Shown: positions 43,097 through 51,522 of the stretch, piece by piece
How the letters are laid out: every line of letters starts with the position of its first letter
Position numbering within the stretch: position 1 is the stretch's first letter
Assembly: GCF_003967515.1 (NCBI RefSeq)
Contig: NZ_BIFQ01000002.1
Span: 744,001-808,000 of the forward strand
DNA: 64,000 nucleotides
Direction of reading: 5' to 3'
From: Dictyobacter aurantiacus
GTDB taxonomy: Bacteria > Chloroflexota > Ktedonobacteria > Ktedonobacterales > Ktedonobacteraceae
Made by a program: the position numbers and the translations under genes
The notes under the pieces: model-generated
Seen by the model: the letters and a program-made list of their open reading frames with translations, nothing else
What the model was told of the DNA's origin: nothing
The model's database searches: none

Positions 43097-43762
43097 TTGG
43101 ACAACCCACCTGTTAATAAGATTATCGGCGTACACCGTGGTCAACCCGTGCTAATGGCCGGGGAACAACTGGAGCAGGCGCGGGCAGCCATGATTATGAT
43201 GCATGGACGCGGCGCCTCCGCGCGTGATATTCTCAGCTTAACCACTGAATTACAGCAGCCAGGCTTTGTCTATATCGCCCCGCAGGCGGCTGGCAGCACA
43301 TGGTATCCCACCAGCTTCCTGGCCGCGCTCAGCAGTAATGAACCGGATCTCACCTCGGCCCTATCGGTGATCGGACAGCTATTGGAGAGCCTGAGCGAGG
43401 CGGGCATCACGCCCGAGCGCACGATCCTGCTAGGTTTCTCGCAGGGCGCCTGCCTCTCGCTTGAGTTCGCGGCCCGCAACGCCCGCCGCTATGGTGGAAT
43501 CGCGGCCCTCAGCGGCGGACTGATCGGACCCAATACGCTCCCGCGCGACTATCCAGGCTCGCTCGCGGATACAGCCGCCTTCCTTGGCTGTAGCGATCAC
43601 GATCCCCACATCCCGAAGGAACGTGTTGACCTATCAGCCGACGTGCTGCAGCGCATGGGGGCAACAGTCACCAAACGCATCTATCCCCGCATGGGCCACA
43701 CCGTCAACGACGATGAGATCGCACATGTGAACGCCATGATGCAAGCTCTTATCGCGTCCTGA
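43097..43762 (+). CDS. Phospholipase/carboxylesterase-type alpha/beta hydrolase
   Basis: A 221-residue esterase of the carboxylesterase/thioesterase (PF02230-type) group. IMMHGRGASARDI gives the oxyanion strand, GFSQGACLSLEFA holds the nucleophilic Ser (about 117), and Asp in GCSDHDPHIP and His in RMGHTVND complete the triad. It hydrolyses short acyl esters or thioesters in the cytoplasm. The start is TTG at 43097, eight bases after GGGAG; no ATG occurs before the conserved domain. Monocistronic, followed by a stem-loop and T-run. Confidence 0.88.
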   Translation: MDNPPVNKIIGVHRGQPVLMAGEQLEQARAAMIMMHGRGASARDILSLTTELQQPGFVYIAPQAAGSTWYPTSFLAALSSNEPDLTSALSVIGQLLESLSEAGITPERTILLGFSQGACLSLEFAARNARRYGGIAALSGGLIGPNTLPRDYPGSLADTAAFLGCSDHDPHIPKERVDLSADVLQRMGATVTKRIYPRMGHTVNDDEIAHVNAMMQALIAS

Positions 43763-43772
43763 AACAGGCAGC

Positions 43773-43820
43773 AGGTGGAGGCTCCCAGAAATAATATAAT
43801 TCCACAACCTCCACCTTTTT
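43773..43820 (+). terminator. Terminator of the esterase gene
   Basis: AGGTGGAGG (43773-43781) pairs with CCTCCACCT (43808-43816) and is followed by T-rich DNA. The loop is long (26 bases). Confidence 0.6.
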
Positions 43821-43917
43821 CATTATCCCCACCAGGGTCTGGCGCATTTTGACACAGGATGCGGCACTCATTGGAAACATATCGTTTATCTCCTACATAC
43901 ACTACTTTTGCACGCTT

Positions 43918-44035
43918 TAACGCCCCCGCACAGGGATCCGCACCGATTTTTATTGTCGATACCACAGGTGCTCGTTTGCACGCCTGCCGCATTAACCATA
44001 AATTGGATTGGTGAGCACCACAGGTGTGGATGCTC
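43918..44035. repeat. Degenerate hairpin cassette
   Basis: The order of modules (CCCCGCACAGG..., central stem, GAGCACCACAGGTG) is the same as at 42.7 kb, but the central hairpin has many mismatches. It looks like an old, inactive copy. Confidence 0.6.
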
Positions 44036-44247
44036 AGATAGAGCGGGCAGATCCAGGGGGACGTGCCCGCATGAATGTGGCCTTGCGTTGTCCGTTATAT
44101 CTATCCCTCCATTGACAGGCGTCTAATTTAATACCAAAGAATTGGCTGTGTTTGTCGTTCATTAGATAGCGAAAAGCTGACAAGCGTTCGGTTATTCAAC
44201 CGATCAGGCAGAGACACTTTTTCAGCTCCAGATTAAAGGAGAGGAAC

Positions 44248-45561
44248 ATGCAGGACCCACAAACACCCGTATGCCGATATTGCGGAACTCCTGTGCAGGC
44301 AGGACAGCGTTTTTGCTCAAACTGTGGGCGAACAACGGAGGGCAATATCAACCAACCAACAGAGCGCTCAGTCGACGCAGAGGATACCGCTCTCCCAGGC
44401 CTGCAGCCACAAACGCCTCCGCCGCCTCCAACTTCTTATGAAGGTGGGCAGCGAGCAGGTTATCAGGCACAGAATTATCAATCAAATACTCCTGTCTATC
44501 AGCCACAGGTCGGCTATCGTCCAGATGGACCACCACCGATGGCTCAGAGTCAGGTTCCTACCTATGCCAAACCAACAAAGGACTCATCACGCAGCGTCTT
44601 ACGACAGGTGGGATGCGGCTTTCTAGTGGTCGCCTTGCTTATCCTGGGACTCTGCGGAGGTGCCGGCTACTTTGTCTATCACCAGGTATCGGGCGCAGTC
44701 CAGCAAGCCAGCAGCCAGCACACAACCAACACCTACACCAGCGGCAACACGAACACCACCGACACGAAAACTGTCTCGACCCCGGTAGTTACGACCCTGA
44801 ACATTCAGCCGATCACCTATTCCAGTGTAAAGTTCACCATTCAGAATGTTCAGCAGGCGAGCAACTTTACAGATGATGATAACAACACTTCAGGCGTCCT
44901 GCGTATCACGCTCAGCGAAGAAAACACATCCACGAACTCGATCTTCTACTCGTACTCTGATTCAATGCTCTTATTATTACCAGATAGTACAAGCGTTCAT
45001 CCGAACAAAGAGCAGTACTACTCGGCGCCTGATACATCAGTCAAGCGCACCAACTGGATTGATTTTCCCGTTTCCACCAGTATCAAACCTGACCAGCTAA
45101 CCCTGCGCATCGGTACAGCCAATGAATCGCAGATGGATATTCCGCTCAAGAGCGGGGCCGACGTCTCCAAGTATCAGCCGGTGAGCAGCACGCCCAACAA
45201 GATCCTGCAATACGCGGGCGCCAACTGGACCATTACTAAAGCCACCAGACAAACCAGTTATGGCGGCAAGCAGGCCGATAAGGGCAACGTCTTTGTAGTG
45301 GTAGACCTCAAGATCGACAACAATTCAGATAAGACCGTCTACCCCTCCCCTTCGGACGTGATGCGGCTCCAATCGGGCAATACCGTCAACAAGCCCGACT
45401 CAAACACCCTGGAATCGAGCATCGCCCCTGGCCAGACCAACTCGAAGGGCGCGTGCGCGTTTATCATGCCCGCCGACTCAACCGATTTTACCTTCATCTT
45501 CTTACCCAACGCCCTCCTCAACACCACTCAACAGGTCACCGGCACCTTCCAGATCAAATAA
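44248..45561 (+). CDS. Zinc-ribbon, single-TM protein with DUF4352-like extracellular domains
   Basis: A 437-residue protein. Residues 9-27 form a zinc ribbon (CRYCGTPVQAGQRFCSNCG). A Pro/Gln/Tyr-rich linker (about 45-112) leads to one TM segment (about 121-145, GCGFLVVALLILGLCGGAGY), after which about 290 residues lie outside. That part has two similar beta-rich segments: one around SGVLRITLSEENTS and another around GNVFVVVDLKIDNNSD with the final FTFIFLP, the pattern of DUF4352/telomeric-repeat-factor-like immunoglobulin-type domains. Role unknown; such proteins are thought to be surface or envelope proteins. AAAGGAGAGG before the ATG is strong. Confidence 0.78.
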   Translation: MQDPQTPVCRYCGTPVQAGQRFCSNCGRTTEGNINQPTERSVDAEDTALPGLQPQTPPPPPTSYEGGQRAGYQAQNYQSNTPVYQPQVGYRPDGPPPMAQSQVPTYAKPTKDSSRSVLRQVGCGFLVVALLILGLCGGAGYFVYHQVSGAVQQASSQHTTNTYTSGNTNTTDTKTVSTPVVTTLNIQPITYSSVKFTIQNVQQASNFTDDDNNTSGVLRITLSEENTSTNSIFYSYSDSMLLLLPDSTSVHPNKEQYYSAPDTSVKRTNWIDFPVSTSIKPDQLTLRIGTANESQMDIPLKSGADVSKYQPVSSTPNKILQYAGANWTITKATRQTSYGGKQADKGNVFVVVDLKIDNNSDKTVYPSPSDVMRLQSGNTVNKPDSNTLESSIAPGQTNSKGACAFIMPADSTDFTFIFLPNALLNTTQQVTGTFQIK

Positions 45562-45568
45562 AATAATC

Positions 45569-45632
45569 TATTGGTGAAACAGAGAGGGGTTGTGTTGGCG
45601 CACCAACACAACCCCTCTCTGTTTCACCAATA
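45569..45632. repeat. Long perfect hairpin, 30-bp arms, likely terminator
   Basis: Arms 45569-45598 and 45603-45632, loop CGCA, followed by seven A on the plus strand; T-rich when read on the minus strand. It starts seven bases after the stop codon. Confidence 0.88.
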
Positions 45633-45680
45633 AAAAAAGAGTATGGGGACGCCTGCGTTCCCCACGCCCCTGAGACAAGA

Positions 45681-45727
45681 TTGATAAAATATCATATTTT
45701 GATGTATAATTATTTTGAACATCAAAA
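45681..45727 (+). promoter_or_regulatory. Promoter and probable MarR operator
   Basis: TTGATA (45681-45686) and TATAAT (45705-45710) are 18 bases apart. The inverted repeat TTTTGATGT (45697-45705) and ACATCAAAA (45719-45727) overlaps the -10 box, as expected of an autoregulatory repressor site. Confidence 0.7.
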
Positions 45728-45751
45728 CAATTCATCATCAAAGGATCATGT

Positions 45752-46183
45752 ATGGCAACGGAACGATTGACGGAGGACTTACTACTACTGGTGCGTCTGC
45801 TACGGCCTTCACGGCACACGGATATGACGCCGCAGCAATACTGGCTGCTACGCCATCTGCGCTACGCTGGTCCGCAAAACATCGGGGAGCTGGCGCAGGC
45901 GCTGGGGATCACCACCGGTTCGGCGACGGTGGCCTGCAAGCGCCTGGAAAAAGCGGGACTGATCACGCGCGAACGGCAGGCCGAGGATGAGCGGGTAGTA
46001 CAGGTCTCGTTAACCGAGTCGGGGCGCGCACAGATTGATGAGGTCCTCCAGCAGAGGCGCAAATCGTTAACCCATTTATTGCAGGTACTTGATGAGCCGG
46101 AACAGCAGGAGCTGCAGCGGCTGATCGAGCGTCTGTTGGACGCAGCGGAAGCTCAGGGATTTGGAGAAATGGAAAAAAAATGA
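45752..46183 (+). CDS. MarR-family transcriptional regulator
   Basis: A 143-residue winged helix regulator. The DNA-binding part includes NIGELAQALGITTGSATVAC and KRLEKAGLITRERQAEDERV, with the basic wing DERVVQVSLTESG. Helices at both ends form the dimer. AAAGGA before ATG 45752 supports the start. Its stop overlaps the ATG of the ABC ATPase gene by four bases (ATGA), so the three genes are one operon; the regulator probably represses the exporter until a ligand is bound. Confidence 0.93.
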   Translation: MATERLTEDLLLLVRLLRPSRHTDMTPQQYWLLRHLRYAGPQNIGELAQALGITTGSATVACKRLEKAGLITRERQAEDERVVQVSLTESGRAQIDEVLQQRRKSLTHLLQVLDEPEQQELQRLIERLLDAAEAQGFGEMEKK

Positions 46184-46980
46184 CACCCATCATTGAAGTA
46201 TCTCATCTTGTGAAAAAATTTGGAGACTACGCGGCCGTCAATGATGTGAGCTTTGAGGTGGAAAAGGGCGAGGTGTTTGGTCTGCTGGGACCAAATGGCG
46301 CCGGTAAAAGTACGACCATCAAGATGCTCACAACGCTGCTCAGCCCTACATCAGGACGAGCCAGCGTCGACGGCTTCGATATCGTCCACCAGACAACGGC
46401 GGTCCGCCACAGTCTGGGTTATGTGCCGCAGGCCCTGTCGGCCGACGGAAATCTGACCGGCTACGAGAATCTGCTGATCTTCGCCAAGCTCTATGATCTG
46501 CCACACAGCATGCGCGATGCCCGCGTAAAAGAGGTGCTGTCGTTTGTAGGGCTGAGCGATGCGGGATCACAGCTGGTGCGCCAGTATTCGGGCGGCATGA
46601 TTCGTCGCCTGGAGGTTGCTCAGGCGCTGCTCCACCAACCGCACGTCCTCTTCCTGGACGAGCCGACGGTGGGACTCGATCCCATCGCCCGGCAGGCGAT
46701 CTGGGAGCACCTGATGCAGTTGCGAGAAGAGTCAAACATGACGGTCTTTTTGACGACCCACTCGATGGAGGAGGCCGATAGCCTGTGCACGCGTATCGGC
46801 ATCATGCATCGAGGCAAGATCGCCGCCATCGGCACGCCAGAGGAGCTCAAGGCGGCCGTAGGTGGCGAGAACGTAACCCTGAACGATGTATTTGTTCATT
46901 TCGCGGGCGATGCCCTTGAGTCAGGAGGAACCTACCGTGACGCTTCACGAGCACGACGTACAGCACGAAGACTTGGCTAA
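46180..46980 (+). CDS. ABC exporter ATP-binding protein (DrrA-like)
   Basis: A 266-residue ATPase. Walker A GPNGAGKST (about 34-42), Q-loop VPQALS, signature YSGGMIRR, Walker B VLFLDEPTVGLDP, and the switch His in LTTHSMEEAD are all intact. The C-terminus has VTLNDVFVHFAG, as in DrrA/CcmA-type drug or antibiotic exporters. It couples ATP hydrolysis to the ABC-2 permease encoded next. Its end overlaps the permease start by 44 bases, which suggests translational coupling. Substrate unknown; the MarR gene suggests a toxic compound. Confidence 0.95.
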   Translation: MTPIIEVSHLVKKFGDYAAVNDVSFEVEKGEVFGLLGPNGAGKSTTIKMLTTLLSPTSGRASVDGFDIVHQTTAVRHSLGYVPQALSADGNLTGYENLLIFAKLYDLPHSMRDARVKEVLSFVGLSDAGSQLVRQYSGGMIRRLEVAQALLHQPHVLFLDEPTVGLDPIARQAIWEHLMQLREESNMTVFLTTHSMEEADSLCTRIGIMHRGKIAAIGTPEELKAAVGGENVTLNDVFVHFAGDALESGGTYRDASRARRTARRLG

Positions 46981-47812
46981 AGTCAATGCCCAGTCCCAGC
47001 CATATCAGGCACCCAGATCACCACTGGCCTTGCTGACCAACTTCTTCGGCAAGACCCTGACGATCGCTGAATGGGAGGCACGCAAGATCCGTCACGACTT
47101 CACGGACCTGATTACGCGTGCGGTACAGCCCGCGCTGTGGATCCTGGTCTTTGGCGAGGTCTTCACGCGCATCCGCGCCATCCCCACAGGCAGCAAAAAC
47201 GTAAGCTATCTGGAATTTATGGCTCCCGGCATCCTGGCCCAGAGCGTGCTCTTCATCTCGATCTTCGCCGGCATCGCCATTATCTGGGAGCGCGACCTGG
47301 GCGTCATTCATAAGTTCCTGGCCAGCCCAACGCCGCGTGGTTCGCTGGTGCTGGGTAAGGCGCTCTCCTCGGGCATCCGCGCCCTGCCGCAGGCCATCGT
47401 AATCTACCTGCTCGCCCTGATCCTGGGCGTCAAGATGAACTTTAATCCACTGGCCCTGCTCGGCGTGCTGGTCTTTGTCGTCATGGGAGCGGGCTGCTTC
47501 TCCACCTTCTCCTTGATCATCGCCTGCCTGCTCAAGACGCGCGATCGCGTGATGGGTATTGGACAGGTCTTGACGATGCCTATGTTCTTCGCCAGTAACG
47601 CCATCTATCCCATCGCCATCATGCCCGGCTGGCTGCAGGCCATCGCCCACATCAATCCACTAACCTATGTCGTGGACGGGCTGCGCTCTCTGATGCTGGC
47701 CAATACGGCCGTTGATATGGCCAGCGTCGGCCGAGACTTTGGCATCCTACTGGTCGTCACCGTCGTACTGGTCACGATCGGCGCCGCGCTCTATCCACGC
47801 ATCGTCCAATAA
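46937..47812 (+). CDS. ABC-2 type exporter permease
   Basis: A 291-residue membrane protein with about six TM segments and the ABC-2 motif region EFMAPGILAQSVLF, FLASPTPRGSLVLGK, and INPLTYVVDGLRSLML. These belong to the DrrB/NodJ type that exports drugs, glycoconjugates or lipids. The start is GTG at 46937 because AGGAGG lies eight bases before it and the preceding in-frame ATG codons lack a site. It completes the MarR-ATPase-permease operon; a terminator follows at once. Confidence 0.92.
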   Translation: MTLHEHDVQHEDLAKVNAQSQPYQAPRSPLALLTNFFGKTLTIAEWEARKIRHDFTDLITRAVQPALWILVFGEVFTRIRAIPTGSKNVSYLEFMAPGILAQSVLFISIFAGIAIIWERDLGVIHKFLASPTPRGSLVLGKALSSGIRALPQAIVIYLLALILGVKMNFNPLALLGVLVFVVMGAGCFSTFSLIIACLLKTRDRVMGIGQVLTMPMFFASNAIYPIAIMPGWLQAIAHINPLTYVVDGLRSLMLANTAVDMASVGRDFGILLVVTVVLVTIGAALYPRIVQ

Positions 47813-47817
47813 CACCA

Positions 47818-47858
47818 TTGAGAGGCAGATCTATCCCCTGAATGGACCTGCCTCTCAA
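47818..47858 (+). terminator. Terminator of the MarR/ABC operon
   Basis: TTGAGAGGCAG (47818-47828) pairs with CTGCCTCTCAA (47848-47858), 11 bases, five bases after the stop codon. No long T-run. Confidence 0.65.
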
Positions 47859-47873
47859 ACGTTCGCAACAGGA

Positions 47874-48281
47874 TTATGCCTGAAATTGTTCTGGCAACGA
47901 GAGATGGAAAGCTTCGCTCAGCAGGCGCATATCGTGCTGATCTCTGGCTGTTGGCTCGTAGCCAAGGTGGCATAAGAGCTGCGCCTCGGCCGTCATCCAA
48001 CCTTTAGAGCGAGCAACAAGAAAAACGACACATCGCCAGCGGAATATGGAACATCCCTCGACCCGGTCATGTCCCCGTAGGCGGCATAGGATTGCGGCCT
48101 CTTCGATGCGGTATTTTTTCTGAAAAGCAGCAATCCGGCCTTGTGCATGCCGCTCCGTTGACGTACGATATGTCGGCTTCTGCACGGAGCAGGAGCGCTT
48201 TTCTCGCTTTTTAGGAACGATATCGTACGTGAACCGGTGCGGCATGCACAAGGCCGGATTGCTGTCTGAACGGCACACCAA
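47874..48281 (-). pseudogene. Possible decayed gene overlapping a nested inverted repeat
   Basis: An open frame of 135 codons. The last 55 residues (for example MTAEAQLLCHLGYEPTARDQ and LLSEAFHLSLPEQFQ) read like real protein, while the N-terminal part falls inside the 257-bp inverted repeat at 48068-48324 and looks artificial. No ribosome site is clear. It may be a truncated gene into which the repeat inserted. I do not recognise the family. Confidence 0.3.
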
Positions 48282-48324
48282 CGTCTCGAGAAAGCCGCAA
48301 TCCTATGCCGCCTACGGGGACATG
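48068..48324. repeat. 257-bp nested imperfect palindrome
   Basis: Three nested arm pairs: 48068-48098 with 48294-48324 (31 bases), 48128-48153 with 48239-48264 (26 bases) and 48161-48171 with 48220-48230 (11 bases). Size and terminal match resemble a non-autonomous (MITE-like) element, though no target duplication was identified. Confidence 0.75.
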
Positions 48325-48545
48325 ATCGTGTGAGGGGACCGCTCACATGCGTTTCTCTGACGTTTCGGGTGCCCAAATGCTTCCCTTTTTCGCTAAAGTT
48401 GAATGTATTGCCCGCGAGGGGCGCCGCTACAGGGGCGTTTCTCTTTGGAGAAAGCGTTTCATATGCGCGGGGTCGTTTTTTGGGGCATTGCGGATTGGGA
48501 GGTGTGTTATGGGTTGGGGCGTTGTAATTTTGGGGGATAGATCGG

Positions 48546-48594
48546 TTGACGGTGTTGAAGATGCTATGGTATTGTGTACTGTATAGTACACAAT
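48546..48594 (+). promoter_or_regulatory. Promoter and palindromic operator of the TetR gene
   Basis: TTGACG (48546-48551) and TATTGT (48570-48575) are 18 bases apart. A palindrome with nine-base arms, ATTGTGTAC (48571-48579) and GTACACAAT (48586-48594), overlaps the -10 region, an expected place for autorepression. Confidence 0.68.
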
Positions 48595-48617
48595 AATGGA
48601 GAGAAGGGAAAGTGTTT

Positions 48618-49241
48618 ATGGGCAGGCCCAGCGATGCCAGAGAGCGGCTGATAGAGGCGGCGCGCGCGGTTATTTTTACACATAGCTATGAGAGCGTTAG
48701 CATTGATGAACTATGCGCGGCGGCGGGCGTCCACAAGAGCAGCTTCTATCATTTTTTTGCCTCCAAGCAGGAACTGGTGCTGGCATCCATCGAAGTACAA
48801 TGGCAATCGTTGGACGCTACCCTCAAGCAGACCTTTGCTGCTCATATCCCCCCTCCAGAGCGCTTCTTGCGCTTCTTTGAGCTGACGCTACAGCAGCAGA
48901 TGGAGCTACAACAGCGGCACGGGCAGATGCGCGGCTGCCCGGCGGGCAACCTGACGCTGGAGCTCAGCACGCAGAATGAGCCGATCCGCGTCCGCCTGCA
49001 GCAGCTTTTTCAGCAATGGCTCGCCTATTTTGAGCAGGCATTGGATGATGCCAGGGCCGAGCGGCTCATACCATCAGATATCGATACAGCCACCACCGCC
49101 CAGGCGCTGCTGGCGTATTTTGAGGGCGTGCTGCTGCTGGCCAAGGGACAGAACAATCCCGCGCTGATCACCACCTTGCGTCCAGGTGTACTGGCATTAA
49201 TGCACTATCAAGAAAAGGCTGATCTTTCATTGAATGGATAA
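48618..49241 (+). CDS. TetR-family transcriptional regulator
   Basis: A 207-residue repressor. The N-terminal helix-turn-helix reads ARERLIEAARAVIF, then VSIDELCAAAGVHKSSFYHF FASK region; the C-terminal helices bind an unknown ligand, with a Cys-containing RGCPAGNLTLEL segment seen in TetR_C subfamilies. ATG 48618 is preferred (AAGGGAA nine bases before it) over GTG 48612. It lies 37 bases before fabF in the same direction, so it may regulate fatty-acid synthesis or only itself. Confidence 0.92.
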   Translation: MGRPSDARERLIEAARAVIFTHSYESVSIDELCAAAGVHKSSFYHFFASKQELVLASIEVQWQSLDATLKQTFAAHIPPPERFLRFFELTLQQQMELQQRHGQMRGCPAGNLTLELSTQNEPIRVRLQQLFQQWLAYFEQALDDARAERLIPSDIDTATTAQALLAYFEGVLLLAKGQNNPALITTLRPGVLALMHYQEKADLSLNG

Positions 49242-49278
49242 ATAAGAAGAAGAAGAATATAAGAAGGAGCATCGTATC

Positions 49279-50514
49279 ATGAAGCGTGTCGTTGTTACAG
49301 GCATTGGATTGGTGACGTCGCTGGGACATACGGTGGAGAAGACATGGGAAGGACTGAGCCAGGGCCGCTCGGGCATCAGTCCGATCAGCAATTTTGATGC
49401 CAGCGATTACCCGGTGCGATTCGCCGGTGAGGTCAAGAATTTTGATGCCAGCCCGTATATGGATCGCAAGGAGATCCGCCGCAGTGATCCTTTTACGCAT
49501 CTGGCGGTGGCTGCTGCGCGCCATGCGCTGGACCAGGCGGGACTGGAGATCAGCAAAGAGCTGTCACCAGAGGTCGGGGTATGTATCGGCAGCGGCGTAG
49601 GGGGCCTGATCACCCTGCACGACCAGTTCAAGGTCCTGCATGAAAAGGGACCGGACCGCGTCAGCCCTTTCTTGATACCCATGATGATGATCAACGCGGC
49701 CCCCGGCATCGTTTCGCAGATAGTGGGAGCGCGTGGACCATCCTGGGCGGCGGTCTCGGCCTGCGCGACCAGCGGCAATGCCATCGGTGAGGCCTGGGAA
49801 ACCATCCGGCGCGGCACGGCACGCGCCATGCTAGCGGGTGGATCCGAGAAGGCTGTTACCCCGCTGGGCATGGCCTCATTCGCGAAGATGCAGGCCCTCT
49901 CGCGGCGCAACGAGGATCCCCAGGGGGCCAGCCGCCCATTCGATGCCACGCGCGATGGCTTTGTGATGGGCGAGGGTGCCGGCGTGCTACTGCTCGAAGA
50001 CCTGGAGCTGGCCCAGGCGCGGGGCGCGACCATCCTGGCCGAACTGGTCGGCTACGGCTCAACCGCCGATGCCTATCACATCACCGAACCGGCCCCCGGC
50101 GGATCGGGCCTGGTAATGGCCATGCAACGAGCCCTGCAGGTCGCGGATATGCGGCCCGAGCAGATCGACTATATCAACGCGCATGGCACCTCGACCGTTC
50201 TCAATGATGCCCGAGAGACCGAAGCTATCAAGACCTGCTTTGGGGAGCACGCCTACAAGGTCGCCATCAGCTCAACCAAATCCATGATCGGCCACACCTT
50301 TGGGGCTGCCGGAGCCATTGAGGCCGCCATCTCGGTGCTCAGCATCGTGCACAACCTGATGCCGCCCACCATCAACCTGCACCAGCCCGATCCCGCATGT
50401 GACCTGGATTACATCCCAAACCAGGCGCGACCCGGCAAAGTCGACGCCGCCCTCTCAAACTCGATGGGCTTCGGCGGCCACAACACCAGCCTGATCTTCC
50501 AACGCTACCACTAA
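49279..50514 (+). CDS. fabF: Beta-ketoacyl-ACP synthase II
   Basis: A 411-residue condensing enzyme. The nucleophile Cys is in VSACATSG (about 162), and the two catalytic His are in NAHGTST (about 302) and SMIGHTFGAAGA (about 339); the Lys in STKSMIGH is also present. KAS II adds two carbons from malonyl-ACP to acyl-ACP in fatty-acid elongation. The N-terminus KRVVVTGIGLVTSLG is typical and AAGGAG nine bases before the ATG supports it. No acyl-carrier-protein or other fab gene is adjacent, so this may be an extra copy under TetR control. An ending GGHNTSLIF is complete. Confidence 0.95.
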   Translation: MKRVVVTGIGLVTSLGHTVEKTWEGLSQGRSGISPISNFDASDYPVRFAGEVKNFDASPYMDRKEIRRSDPFTHLAVAAARHALDQAGLEISKELSPEVGVCIGSGVGGLITLHDQFKVLHEKGPDRVSPFLIPMMMINAAPGIVSQIVGARGPSWAAVSACATSGNAIGEAWETIRRGTARAMLAGGSEKAVTPLGMASFAKMQALSRRNEDPQGASRPFDATRDGFVMGEGAGVLLLEDLELAQARGATILAELVGYGSTADAYHITEPAPGGSGLVMAMQRALQVADMRPEQIDYINAHGTSTVLNDARETEAIKTCFGEHAYKVAISSTKSMIGHTFGAAGAIEAAISVLSIVHNLMPPTINLHQPDPACDLDYIPNQARPGKVDAALSNSMGFGGHNTSLIFQRYH

Positions 50515-50521
50515 CAAGGTC

Positions 50522-50591
50522 GTACGGGATTCTATGGTGGTGCTACAGGGGCGTGGACACGCCCCTGTAGCACCACCATAGAATCCCGTAC
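50522..50591. repeat. Long perfect hairpin, 34-bp arms, downstream of fabF
   Basis: Arms 50522-50555 and 50558-50591, apex GGGGCGTG, two-base gap at the centre. It starts seven bases after the fabF stop codon. Confidence 0.9.
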
Positions 50592-50698
50592 ACTATTTCA
50601 TCCCTTTGGAGGATGTCCCGCAGCGGGGCGCGTGCTATATTCACTCTGACCGGGTTAGACATCGAGGTGAAGATCGCCGGTTCACGAGGAGAAAGCAT

Positions 50699-51310
50699 AT
50701 GCAGCATCTGGTTCACAGGGTTCGCACCACCACCACCTGGTGGGTTGTCATGATCCAGGGAATTATCGCCATCATCCTTGGTCTGCTGGTCTTGCTAGCA
50801 CCCTTTAAGCTGTCCACTCTGCTGGTTCGCTTGCTGGGAGCCTATCTTTTTATCTCTGGCATCCTCCTATTCTTCAACATGATACGCGCCAGGTCGTATC
50901 CAAAGTTCAAGATCATCGTCGCCTGCCTGGGCATCATCGCCGGTCTGCTGCTGATGATCTTCCGCATCTGGAGCCTGAGCGTGCTACCGCCCGCCGTCTT
51001 TCTGTTGGGATCGATCCTGGGCATCATCTACGGTGTCAGCGAGATCGTCCATGGTAGTCGCGCAAAAGAGTGGGACGACATCGGCGTCGGCGTGCTGAGC
51101 ACCATCGTTGGCATCATCCTGCTGTTTCTGATCGTGCCCATAGCCGGCTTCCTGTCCGTTTCGTTAACGACGATTGTGCTCTCGGTACCATTTATCATCT
51201 GCATCAGTAGTATCGTGATCGGCATACTCCTGATCCGGCGGTCGCTCCGCCTGCGACACGAGCACGCCAGGCAGAGTCCACCACCCATGATTTCGGCCAC
51301 CCAGGAGTAA
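50699..51310 (+). CDS. HdeD/DUF308-family membrane protein
   Basis: A 203-residue protein with six hydrophobic segments arranged as three pairs. TTTTWWVVMIQGIIAIILGL and the later GILLFFN and GSILGIIYGVSEIVHGS match the DUF308 (HdeD) family, which is linked to acid stress in enterobacteria but mostly uncharacterised. ATG 50699 is set by GAGGAG six to seven bases before it; the open frame begins 31 codons earlier without a site. Monocistronic. Confidence 0.82.
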   Translation: MQHLVHRVRTTTTWWVVMIQGIIAIILGLLVLLAPFKLSTLLVRLLGAYLFISGILLFFNMIRARSYPKFKIIVACLGIIAGLLLMIFRIWSLSVLPPAVFLLGSILGIIYGVSEIVHGSRAKEWDDIGVGVLSTIVGIILLFLIVPIAGFLSVSLTTIVLSVPFIICISSIVIGILLIRRSLRLRHEHARQSPPPMISATQE

Positions 51311-51459
51311 CCGTTCGCTCTACCTTTCGATTCGCTCACAGTATAAGGCTCAAGAGAAAACAGGCATCCGACTGGCTGATCGCTATCATTGCCATCGGCG
51401 CCTCGCGCTCGGCATCTACGCCATCAATATCAGGCAAAGAGGGTTAGTTAGCCTATAGC

Positions 51460-51516
51460 GAGAAACGAAGAGGATGGGCTCAGCCTTGGCGGTTGAGCCC
51501 ATCCTCTTCGTTTCTC
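51460..51516. terminator. Terminator of the PPOX gene
   Basis: A perfect 23-bp stem (51460-51482 with 51494-51516) with 11-base loop, seven bases after the stop codon. Confidence 0.82.
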
Positions 51517-51522
51517 ACGCAT

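Larger units (their letters stand above)
43763..44247. other. Intergenic region with a decayed cassette
   Basis: Besides the terminator it holds the degenerate cassette 43918-44035 and an AT-rich leader before the zinc-ribbon gene. No gene is seen. Confidence 0.5.
47859..48545. other. Gene-poor region before the TetR gene
   Basis: Apart from the possible decayed gene and the nested palindrome I see nothing that supports a gene. The right third (48330-48540) is G/T-rich on the plus strand. Confidence 0.45.

Noticed and set aside
47993..48376. 127-codon minus-strand open frame
   Set aside because: It lies almost wholly in the nested palindrome and has an unnatural Arg/Ser/Cys-rich composition.
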